Positions 49,401 to 61,400 of a stretch of DNA of 64,000 bases are shown here, piece by piece. Numbering within the stretch: the stretch's first letter is position 1; the number at the start of each line of letters is the position of its first letter. A program made the position numbers and the translations under genes. Origin of the DNA: Cafeteria roenbergensis (taxonomy: Eukaryota > Sar > Bigyra > Bicosoecida > Cafeteriaceae); the NCBI GenBank assembly GCA_008330645.1, contig VLTN01000046.1, positions 1 to 64,000 on the forward strand, written 5' to 3'. Below the pieces are notes generated by a model. It saw nothing but the letters and a program-made list of their open reading frames with translations, made no database searches and was not told where the DNA came from.

Positions 49401-52400
49401 AGGGCTCTCGCGGCGAGGAAGCGGACTCCGGCTGGGTGGCCAGCGCCTCCGAGCACCAGCTCCACGGGTGGGGCCGCCGCATCCACGGGGGCCGCGCTGT
49501 TCCGGCAGCCGGGTCCAGCTCGCGCCGTGCCAAACGCGGCAGCCATGACGGAATGGCCATGGCAGCCAAGGTCCTGCGGCACGCGGCGACGGCTCGCAAC
49601 GTGAAGGCTCTCGCCATCGACGAAGACAGTGCTGGCGGCGGGTCGCGGCTGCACAAGCAGCGCCTGCTCACGGGTGGAGGAGACCCTTCGCTGCAGGGCC
49701 GACCAGCTGTGGAAGGCAGGGGCACCGCGAAGGGCGCGAGCCCTCACGCAGCGGTGTCTGCGGTGGTAGAGGCCGCAGCGTCTGCAGCGGCGCCGGCCTC
49801 CACCCAGCCATCCTCCTCGGCCACAGGCACGCGCGCCGGCCAGTCACAGCGCACCTCCCAGCCATCACGCGTGGTGCGGGCTGCAATGGAGCAGGGGGAC
49901 GATTTCACGACCGCGTCATCGTCGTCCATGCTTCGCGGCGCCGCCAGCTCTTCAGCCCAGGCAAGGCCGGGAGGCCTCAGCGCGAGCATGCGCTCGAGGC
50001 TGGCAGACACACATCCGCGGAGTCCCGGGCACGCATCAGCCGCTGCGCAGTCCCGGGGCCACGGGGCCGCCTCGCCGGCGACGCACAGCACCTCGGCCGC
50101 TGGGCAGGCTCGCCGCCGGGCCGACCAGGGCACGCCGGAGCACGCGCTGCTCCACCCGGGCGTCTCCACTGCAGCTCTGGCAATGCTCTCAAGCACCGCT
50201 CCCCAGCAGCAACAGCAGCAGCAACAACAACAACAACATCAGCAGCAGCAGCATCCCTCTGCAGGGGACAGCACGCTGCTCAGAGGGGGAGGCCAGGCCC
50301 TGTTCAGCACCCCTGCTGCGGCGAGGCGCGGACAGGAGGGCGCCGCCGGCGGCAAGCGGTCGGACCCTGGCCCAGAGCGGCACCTTGGTCTAGCCTTGGA
50401 CCGGTTCGACGACCCGCGAAGCGCGGACAGGGCCCACGAGGGCCAAGCAGCAGCAGCAGCGGCTGCCGCGCGCGGCCGGCGCTTCTCGCTGCCGGAGCAC
50501 CTTGCCCCGGCGCTGGCGGGAGGTCCTCGGTTCCTCTCCCCCGTTGACAGCGCGCGGCACGGCGGCGCGCAGCAGGCCAGAGGGTCTCCCCGCGCCCGGA
50601 ACGAACCCGGGAGCCCCTCCAGCCGAGTCATCATCCCGTCTGCCGGCGTGCCGGGCATGCACAGCCCCACCGAGCAGCGCGCCCGGTCGCCCGCCGATTC
50701 CGCGGCTGGCCGCGACCTCACGCTCGCAGCGCATGCTCTCCCTGGAGCGGACAGCCACCCGGGGAGCAGCGACGGTGCGCTTGCCCCGAACCCGCCCCTG
50801 ACGGTGTCGTCCTCTCTGTCGGACGCCCTGCTGCACCGCATCGGCTTCTACGGCGGCAGCGCGATCCCGACCGCGTACGGCGCGCCCCGCGGCCTTCTGC
50901 CTCCGCCCTCGACGGCCAATGGCGGCGGCAAGGCTGGCGCCTCGGGGACCGGGGCGTCGGCAAGGCGCACGGGCGGGCCGGCGTCGCCGCCGGGCTCCTC
51001 AACGGCAACGAGCAGGCGCCGCGGAGGGGCGTCGTCCGGCCGCCAGGCAGCGGGGAACCACACCTCACCAGGCAGCGCCGTCTCGCAGCGCATGCGCTCG
51101 CCGTCGGGCTTCGACTCGGCCGCCGGTGCCCTGGCTGCCGCAGCCGCCGCCCAAGCCGAGAGCGATTCGGAGGAGGGCAGGTCCAGGGCCGCCGCCTCAG
51201 GGCAGCGCCCCCTGCTGCGCGCGCCTGCGACAGCGGCGCGCAGCCACGGCGGGGGCGCCCCCTCGGTCGCGGCCCACTCCGTGACTGCAGCATCCACCCG
51301 AATGCCCACGGCATCCGGGCCGCGCGCCGACGTTTGGACCTCGCCTGCGGCCGGAGGCAACGCAAGAGGGGGCGATCGCAGCCACCCCAGCTGGCTGGAC
51401 GATGACGCCCTCGCTCTCGAGGCCGTTTACCTCGGCCGGGCGACCATGGGCATGTCCTCCTGGACGGCAGCATCGCTACGCAACGCCCTGGGGGCCAACA
51501 CCCTTCGCCCTGCCCAGGGCAAGAACTCATCCCAGCTCGCCCCGGGGCGACGCGGATCGGCCGCCGCAGCATCCCGCGGGCGGCGGCGCACCCGCAGCAG
51601 CAACGCCCGGTCGCCGCGCACGCGCCTGACCGAGCACTCGGCGGAGCCACGCGACGGGAGGCCAGCCTCGGGCCGCCCGGCGAGCCGCGCAGACCTCGGC
51701 GTGGAGGCGCGAGGGTCAGCTGCGTCGGGCATTCTTGTGGCTTCGAGCCCTGGCGAGGCGGCGCATCGGCGGGCGTCGGCTCCCGGCTCCCGAATGACCC
51801 GGGCCGCGACCGACGGCGACGAGGCCGCGGCTTCCCCTGACTCGCCTGGAGGCGGGGCGGGCGGCGACGAAGTGGACGCCGCTCGCCGGCTGCTTCCGTC
51901 TGCAGAGGCCATCAATGCTGCGGGGACCTCTCCACCAGTGCGGGCCGTTGGGTCGGAGAGCGGCGGGCGCGACGGCGAGCACCCGCCCGGGCGGCGGCGG
52001 GGCAGCCAGCCCAAGGTCCGCCAGGGGAGCGGCGGGCTGGGTCAGGGCGTGCTGTCAGTCATCGCCGAGGCCTACTCGTCCGCAGGGCAGAGCAAGTCCA
52101 AGGCACTTCGCGGGGACGCCGGCATCATTGACGGGACGGGGCGGTACAACATCGCGGCAACCTCACAGCTGCGGCCCCGGGACGCGGACGACACGGGCAG
52201 GATGGGCGAGCTGCTCTCGATGCGAAACCGGCAGGTCAGCGGCCTGCGCGCCAAGGCGGTCAGGCACGCAGCCCTGCGGGAGCGGGAGTCGGCCAAGCTG
52301 CGGGAGAGAGAGCAGCACTGGGCCGAGCGCCGGCACAGGCGGCGCAGCGGTGGCCCGGAGGGCGACAGGCCCAAGGCCAGCGCGTCGCTCCTGCGGCGAG

Positions 52401-55400
52401 TGGCCACGCGCGCTGCGATTGACTGGTCGGCCGACACGGCCTCGGACATGGTGCGAGATGCCACCGCCGGCGCTAGGAGGCCGAGCCCGACCGACAAGGC
52501 GCGCGGGAGCAAGCGAGCCGGAGGCGACGGCCGCCCATCAAGCAGGTCGGTCGCTCGCGCTCGGCGAGAGGGCCGCGGCAGAGCTGCGCAGTCGGACCTG
52601 CAGCATCAGGCCCAGCAAGGCCTGCCGGCGGCTCTCACCGAAGGCTCCCTGCGGGAGATGCCGCCGCTCACCGCCACGGACGTGCCAGTGGAGGCGGCGT
52701 CGAGCGGCAGCGCGCTGCTGACAGGGCGGGGCGGCAGGCACACCCCGCGGCAAGGGGGTTCCAGGGCTGGGAAGCAGCGGTGGGCGACGACGCAGGCGCG
52801 GCGGGAGCCCTCTCCGCTCCAGGGGGCGGCAAGTGGCGGCGCTGCCAGCGCCGCGGACGCTGCCGACTCGACTCAAGGCATGCTGGCCGGTAGCTTGGCC
52901 TCGCCCGGTTCCCTTCCCGACGGCGACGGGCCTGGTCGCGGAGGCGGAGGCGGCACCTCCGCCGTGCCCGGCGACGCCGCTGCCGGCAGCGGCGGCCTCG
53001 TGCCCCCGGACAGCGTGCTGCAGCAGGCGTTGGCGTCTGGCCGCGTGTCGACAGCCAGCGACCGGGGCTCGCACGGCGCCGCTGCCGCCCTCGGTGCCCA
53101 CGTGGGGTCGTCCGGCAAGGGCTCTTCGAGCAACTCGCGGCTCGACCCGGCGCTGAGCGTGGTGCGGGAGGACGCCGTGTTCGCGCTCGCCGCAGGTGCC
53201 TCGTCCTCCCGCAGCCCCTCGTCGGGACCCAGGCGGCAGGGCCAAGACGCCACCTCGGGCATCGGGTCCCCTCACTCCGTGGTGAGCGAGCACGTGACGA
53301 CCAGGCACGTGGTGCACGCCTCGGCTCACGAGAGGGGGCGGTCCAGCGGCGACCTCGCCAGCCACCGGGCCTCGGCCGCAGCCAACCGCACCACCACCAG
53401 AAGCACCACCGCCGCCAGTCCCACCGATGGGGGCGTCGGGGCCGCGCAGGTGACGTCTCGAGCGGCGGCAAGGGGGCGTTCTGCCCGGACCGCCCCCACG
53501 GCTCCCTCCCCCGTCCCCATCCTGGACGAGGCCGACGCGGCCGGGGACGCCGCGGCACCCGCCCTCCTGAGCGCGTCTTGGGCAGTCCAGCGGCAGCACA
53601 GCACGACCGCAGACGCGCTGTTGGCGGACGCCAAGGCGAGTAGTGGTCACTTTGGCAGCGGAGTCGTGCCGCACGTGACCGACGACGCGCCCCACGCCGC
53701 GAGGGCGCGGCTGCTGAGCGAGGGCGGCGACGTCACCGCGCTCGCCCTCGCCGCCGACCCGGCTAGCCACCGCGTGCAGATGCGACGACACCGCAGGCGC
53801 ACCCTGGAGCAGATTGGAATGGGGGGAGCCACCAACTCGGGAGGAACCGGCGCAAGGTCCCAGCAAGCCGAGGCTCCAGCTCGCAGCCCCACGGCGTCGT
53901 GGGGCCGCCGTGGAGGGTCACGGGCCCACACCGCGACTCCTAGCGGGTCGCGCGACTACGGCGCGCCTCAGAGCCTCGAGGTGGCGCTGGCCGCGGAGCA
54001 GGAGGACGAGGAGCAGGCCGCCTTCCAGGAGGACCTCGAGTGGTGGGAGCGGCTGCCGCCCGCGATTCAGCGGCTCGGGTGGATGGCGCAGGACGACGAG
54101 GAGGAGTTCAGCGAGTTCCGCGTCAACAACACGCTCAGCACGCTGGCCAAGGACGTCACGAGGCTTGGCCTCTGCGTCCTCGTCTTCATCGTGGTCATCA
54201 TCAGCACGGCCTACGCGCAGAACGGCGGGCTGCCCGCAGAGGCGACGTGGATTCTGTTCCTGTCGGTGCTGGTGGCCGTGGCGGCGGTGGCTGGACTGCT
54301 GTGGTGCACCCGGAGCAGGCTCATGTCCGAGGCGACGAGCAAGCAGGCGCGGCGCCTCCTCGACGCGGTGTCCTGCTCTGCACAGCTGGTCATCGGCGCG
54401 GTGGGGTTCCTGGCTGTCGAGCTTGCTCGCGTCCCGGGCGACTTTGGGGCGCAGGGGTGCCTGGTCAGGGACCCGTTCAGCGGCCTGATCACGACGTCCT
54501 CGGCGCTTCCGCCGGACCTTCTGGTCCATGACGCCCGGACCATCTTCCTGCCTGCGGCCGTGTTCCTGGTGGCGAGCGCTGCGTTTTTCTCTTCCTCCCT
54601 GACCGCGGAGATGGCCACTCACACCGTTATCGTGGCCACGGTGGTCAGCTGCATCCACGTCCGCGTCGCCATGGGCCTGTCCGTGTGCTGCATCCCCGAC
54701 GCGCACGCCAACGGGCTCGGCTACCCCTTCTTCGACGAGACGGGCCTGGGCTCCGCAACCGCGCTGCTGCTGCTCCTGTGGCTACTGCTGGTAGGGTCCG
54801 CCTTCAACCGCGAGTCAACGGAGCGGGCGGCGTTCCTGACGGCCGCGGCGACGCTCGAGGCCGTCAAGGGCGTGGACGTGGCGCTGTGCAACCTGTTTCC
54901 GGTGCCAGTCGCCGCAGCGATCAAGGCTGGCCGGCCAGTGCGGCCCAAGCTACACCGCAACGTCGCTGTGATGTGGTGTGATTTGGTTGGTTTCACGGAC
55001 CTGAGCACGCGCAAGTCGCCTACGGAGCTGCTGGAGCTGCTCACGAAGATCTACACGGCGTTCGAGTGCCTCTGCGACGTGGTGCAGGTGATCAAGGTGG
55101 ACACCGTCGGGGACGCCTTCGTGGTGGTGGCGGGCATGTTCGAGGACGAGGAGGGCAACCCTCTGGATCCCCGGACGGCGCTGGGCATCGAGTCTTCCTC
55201 CTCTGAGGGCAGCAGTGAGTTCGATTCCGACTATGACAGCGATTCCTCCAAGGACGCGCCAGGCGACGCGGAGGCGGAGTCCGTTGGGCACAGTATCTTC
55301 TCCTCGTCCGAGGGCAGCACCGAGCACGTCCGCGCCCAGCAGGGCCTCGCGGGGGCAGGCGTGGGGAGAAGCGCCAAGGACCGCCGTGAGAGCAAGCGCA

Positions 55401-58400
55401 GGCGACGGCTCAGGCGGGCGCGCGGCCGGCAGGGCGCCGCCAGCGCCGCCTCGGCCCAGCACCGGGCGGCGTCATCAGCATCGGCGGCACTGTCGCCGGA
55501 TTCGGCGGCCGAAGCTGCGGGGCGAGCATCGGGCGCATGTGTCGCGCCCGGGGGTATGGCCGTCCCGCTTGACAGCGCGACGCTGCAGGAGGCGCTGGTG
55601 ACTGCCGCGCGTGCTCGCAACCACGCGGAGGACGACGTGGACGTCACAGCCACGCACGGCAGGGGCCTTCCTGCCGCCATTCCGGAGGCGCAGGGCGACG
55701 ACGAGGACGACGCTTTCGATGCCGCCGACGGTCGGGGCGGCGGCCAGGGCGGCGCTGCCGGCATGCTGGATGTCGCTCACGGCTCTGCCGGAGCAGCTCG
55801 CGAGAGCCCCTCCCTCCCGAGCCGGCGCCTGAGGCTAGGCGCCAGCCAGGGCATGTCGCCGTTCGGGTCCGCGTCAGCCTCTCCTCGCAGCCGTCTGGGC
55901 AGCGCCGCGGAGCCGCTGGCTCGCCAGCCGACTGCCCCGGGCGGAGACGGCCGCTTGCCGCCCCACCCGCTGCGCTCTCCTGGCACTCAGCGCCGCCGCC
56001 GGCTCTCTAGCTCTGCGCCCCCTCTTGGCTCTGCAGACATCGTAGCGGGCGACGGGCGCTCGAGGTCGGGCCGCCACAGCCGGTCGCGCTCTCGCCGCAT
56101 GCGCGACGGGGAGGTGCGCATCCCAGCTGCAGGGGAGAACGCCGGGGCGCTCGCAGGGATCAGCAGCGGTTTCGGGTCGGGCGTGGTCGGGGGAGCGTCG
56201 CGGGGCGGGGCTCACGGCGTGAGCACCAGTCCGTCGGGAGGCGTTGGGTCGGGAGCGGCAGGGGGGCGCTTCTCGCGCTCCCACTCCCGCCCCAGCCCGC
56301 GGGCGTCGTTGGTCAGCCCCGATGACCACAAGCGCGGGACCAGCTACTTCGCTGCCATGTCGGAGCGGCACTCGCGAGCAGTCGGGCCGGCAGAGCAGGC
56401 CGGCGGCAGCACGGGTGGGCAGTGGACGTCCTCGCCCCGGGGGGCGGCCTCCAGCTCGGGCGGCGGCGACACGCCCGTCGGCATGGGTGGCCCAGCTGGC
56501 AGGGCCCGGTCCAACTCCAGGTCGCGCTCGCGCTCCCGGCGGTCAGGCGCCGGCTCCAAGTCGCCCCGCCGATCGTCCAAGGCCTCGGAGGAGTCAGGGA
56601 AGTGGATGGCGTCCAGGGCAGAGCCGTATGGACCCGACGCCTCCGTGCACGTTCGGAGCTCTCTGGCGCCGCAGGGAGGAGGGCAGGGCCGGACGCGGTC
56701 GAGCGGAGGCGACTCGGCTCTGAGCCCGGCGAGCAGCCCGCACCCTCTTGGGCCGGGCGTGGCCGGCGGCACGGGCGGCCGGAGCGCCACCTCGCCGCTC
56801 GCCTCGCAGGGCGTTGGCAGCTCCATCCTGTTCGGCGGGCTGGGTCTGGGAGGCGGGGGGGCCGCGGCGAGCGGAGGAGGGGGACGAGGGGGGCCGCCGG
56901 GCAGCGGCAAGGGAGCAGAGAGGCGCCCCATCGCGGCCCGCTTGCGGGCTCTGTCTCCGGACCTGACGAGAACACGGGACACTGCCCCTGTCGCCAGCGG
57001 CTCCGGGGGCAGCGCCGCGGCTGGCGGCTTTGGGGGAGGAGGGGCAGGAGGCGGCGAGGCATCGTCCCAGCCGTCGAGCCAAGGGCGGGAGGGCGGTCCC
57101 GGGCTGCCGAGCGCCCGGCCGCCCCAGCAGACGCCAGGACGGGCCGGTGCCCACCGCCGCGCCCAGACGCTTCAGCCCTCTCACGCCATGCAGCGGCCGT
57201 CGCTCTCGGCGGCCGACCTGGCTGCCATGGCGGCAGACACCAGCACGGGGGCAATGAGCGATGCCGCCTCTCCCCTGCCGCAGGCGGGCCGTCACACGCC
57301 GCCCCCGTCGCCGCACCTTGCGCCAGGCACCTGTATCGGCCCTCGAAGCCGCACGCTGGGCCCGAGCGCGCACGCAGGGGGCCTCTCGTCAATCAGGGCG
57401 CCCGAGCTCACGCCACCCCGAGGCCCGGCAGCGGACCCGGACGACCGCGACAGCGCCCGCACGGAGCCGCGTCGGACGGCTCGCGCCCACTCCAGCGTCG
57501 GAAGAGGCGCTGCTGGCCGCCGCCCTTCACAGGCCGACGCGGCCGCGGCTGCTGAGGGCACGGCCATGTCCCCCAGAACAGAGGGCGGCCGCGCAGCCGC
57601 GGCGCTCCGTGCTGGCTCCGCCGGGAGCATGAGCAGGGCTTGGAAGTGGATGACAGGGGCGGGGGGTTCCCGGGCCGCGGATGGCTCGCGCGCCCTGTCG
57701 GAGGCGAGGGCGGTCGGCCGGCACAGCCCAGCGTCGAGCGGGCGGCTTGCAACGTCGCCTGCTGCCTCTCCAGGGGCGTTCCCGTCCGCGTGGACGGGTC
57801 GCGGCATCGCGCAAACGCTGGGAATGGGTTCGCGCCACTCGCGCGTCGCTCCCGCCGGCGCAGCAAGCGATGCCCAGTCGGCAGGCGGCCAGGCTCCGGC
57901 CAGCGACCGAGCGGGCTCGACGCCTCCGCGGGCCGAGGCTGGGCCGGTGGCGCGGGGCGAGTCTGCGGAAGTCCCCGCGAGGCGCAGCCTGTGGCCAAGC
58001 TGGCGGTCCGGGAGCGGGAGGCAGAGCGGCTCGGTGCAGGGCGAGGACACGCCTGTGGAGCGAGTCGTCAGCGGGGCGGGGTCTCGTCACGCAAGGCTGT
58101 CGGGCTCGGCGCGCGCGTCCATCAGCGGTGGGGATGCCACCCCCGTTTCCGACGGCCGGGTGAGCGGCAGCCTCTCGGCGAGGTCCCCAGTCGCTCGGCA
58201 GGCGAGCGGGGACGGGTTTCGGGTGGGCGGGGCGGCGTCGGCGGTGCCGCCACTTCGGGTGAGGACAGGGGTGTCCCCCATGGGCAACATGGCAGCGTTT
58301 GGCGACGCCGACGGGGCAGCGGAGGGCGAGCAGACAGCTCGCATGACTGCCAACTCGCCAGAGGCCAGGGAGCACAGAGCCGCTTGCGTGCGCCGCAACA

Positions 58401-61400
58401 AGGCGCGCCGCTCGCTGGAGCGGCTCTTCAGTCTGGGGCAGATGATGCAGCGGGCGCTGGACGCCGTCTGCCAGGACGAGGAGCTGGACGACCTGAAAAT
58501 GCGCGTGGGGGTGCACATTGGGGACGTGGTCTCCGCGATCATCGGGCGGACGTCGCCGCGCTGGCACGTGTTTGGGCCGGCTGTGCAGCAGGCGGAGGCA
58601 ATGGAGTCCACGGGCGTGCCCGGCCAGATCCACTGCAGCGCTGCGGCCGTGGACGCGTACTGCACACTGCCGTTCGTGTTCGACCGCCACGACATCCCGG
58701 CGCCGCGGCCCAACGCGTCCAAGACGTCCACCCACGACATCCCCGAGCCGGCGCTGGCGCGCGTGAACGCTGCTGCCAAGAGCCAGTTCAAGCTTCCCAA
58801 GCCCACAGTGGGATACCACGTTCGGTCGGCGCCCTTGCGCGGTGACGCGCACAGGCGGTGGGCCACCATGGCCGCAGCGGGGGCGCGCCCGGCCGAGCAC
58901 CTCTCCTTCGCGCCCGCAGCGGCCCCAGTCGCGCCAGGGGACGCCGAGCTGTCGCCAGACGCGAAGGCGTGGCGTGCCCACTCGCCGGGCTCCATCGCTG
59001 CGCGCGGCCCCTCGCGCGCAGGGCCGGCGGCCAACTCTTGGGCCCAAAGGGCGGGAAGTGGCGTCTCTGGCGCCCTGAAGCGCCGGGGCCCGTCAGACCG
59101 CCCTCCCAACAACCCGCCTCCGCCGCCGCCGGTCGGGGGGCGGGCGCAGGGACGGGGCAGCTCTCTGGCCCCCGGCAGCTTCGCCAGCGGGCGGGCACAG
59201 GACGACGGGGGGCTCTCGCGAATGCTGGCGGCCGAGGCGATTCCGGTAGGCTCTGCCCTTGGCTCACGTACGGACTCGGCCGCTGTTCAGTCGCGCGCGG
59301 GGGCAAGCAGTACCTCGGCCGCCCCTGGCTTTGCCTCCTCGGCGCAGCCAGCGCACGCCGTGGCAGTGCCCGCCTCGGCCACGCCGGGCGACGGCGGTCG
59401 TGCTCCGTCGGCAGCAAGAACCGTGGTTCCGCCAGACTCTGGCCAGTCTAGCCGGCTCACCGCCTCGTCCGCGTCAGCCCGACGCCAAGCAGGCCTGCCG
59501 GGCCCTGGTCCGGACGGCACTCCAGACGCGAACGGCCGAGCCTCGGCCTTGAGCTCCGTCATGAACGGAACCAGCGCGACCATCTCCTCCACCAACCCTT
59601 CCTCCAGCACCACGCAAGGTGGAAGCAGCAGCGGCGGGGCCGGTGGCGGCGGTGGTGGTGGTCGCGGCCCGCCGCTTTCCGGGAGGCTGGCGCCCAGCGG
59701 CGGTGGTGGAGGCCCCTCTGGCAGCCACGCCGTCGCCCAAGACCCGTCAATGGACCGCAGGCGGTCGCGGAGGGAGCTCATGGGCAGAGCCGCCCTCATG
59801 GTGGACACCGATGCCCCCCTCCGCACCGGAAGCTCCAGTTCGGCTGCCCTAGCCAGCGCCGCTAGCAGGTCCGACGGAGCGCCTGCGCTTTCGGCTCGGG
59901 ACGCCACGCCGGGGCGTGAAGCTGCGGGCGATGCCACGGCTCCGACTTCCAGGCCGCGAGCGGCAACAGCCGCAGGCGCGGCCGCAGTCTCAGGCGCAGG
60001 CGGAGCGACGCCTGGGCCGGCCTTCGGGGAGTCCCCTGCGTCCGGCGCGCCCCGTGGCGACCACGGAGGCGCCCCGAAGCTGGATGCCGATGCGGCGATG
60101 CAGCTGCTCTTCGACTCAAGGACAACGGATGGGGGCTCGGCCACCTCCTGGGACGGGAAGGGGTCCGCTGCCGGGTCAGATGCGTCGATGCGGGCGTCTC
60201 GCTCGGACGGGCGGGCGTCGCGGTCGGCTGCTGGCACTGGGTCCGGCTCTAGACCCGGCGGCCCGCCGACGGCGGCGGAGACGTCGGACGACGAGGAGTG
60301 GACCCGCGAGGCCCTGCGGGGCATTGAGACGGCCCGCGCCATGACGGAGGCAGCAAAGGCGATGTCGGGCGGAGCGCTGCCGCCACGCGGCGGCCATGGC
60401 GGCGAGCACCGCGGCGGCGCGGGCCTGAGGGCGCGGGCCGCGCGGGCCGCAGCGGCTCAGGCCGGACAGGCCGGACCGGCTGGGCCGGCAGAGCAGGCTG
60501 GGCCGGCAGAGCAGGCTGGGCAGGCTGGGCCACCCTTGGGGCTGCAGCCCGCTCCTGCCACTGCCTCGGACGCGACGCTGCCTGAGGTCGCCGGCCGCAA
60601 GGGATACGATTCCGACTCCGGCATTGATTCCATGCGGGGGGAGAGCTCCCGCCACAGCCGCGGGACTGCTCCAAGCGCAGGCCGGGTGATGCCAGCGAGG
60701 ACGTCGGCGCCAGCTCCGTCCTCGCTGGGCACCGAGACCCACGGGAACCAGTCGTCCAACTCCCCCCCCTCCTCGGCCTCCCAGGCCGGGGCTGCCCAAG
60801 CAGCGGTGGGCAGGTCTCGCCAAGGCAGTTTTGGCGTGAGCTCCAGCAGCGGCACGTACGGAGCCGCGCCCCTGCAACACGAGGCAGCCATCACGCCGCA
60901 GCGGCTGACCGTCGGCCGCGGGCCGGGCATGGGCGCCGCTGGCGGCGGCCCGGCCGCCGCTGCGGCCGCCCTCTCGTCTCCGGGCTCCCGCAGGAGCGGC
61001 GCCGCCTCCCAGGGGCTGCCTTCAGAGGACACGGACGAGCGGGTCGACACCTCCGGCTCAACCGACGTCGACGCAGAGCCCGGCGACCACCAGGCTGGCC
61101 GACGCGGGCACGCGTCGCGCGCCGGGGCCAACAGTGCGATTGACGAAACCGAGGCCACGTCCGACGCCAGTCACCCTCTCTCGCACCGGGGCGACGCCAC
61201 CTCCGTGGTCTCGCCCGCCACTCTGGGCGGTCGAGCACTCGCCTCTGACTCGCCTGCGGGCGCTCGAAGGAGGCTCCAGGCGGGCTTGCTGTCCAGCTCG
61301 GTGTCGCCTTCGGCAAGCGGGAGCGACATGGCAGGCGCTGGGGCGGCGCTTGGCGGCGCGCGCGCCTCGGGCGTGCTCTCGCGCGGCACAACTGCAAGCA

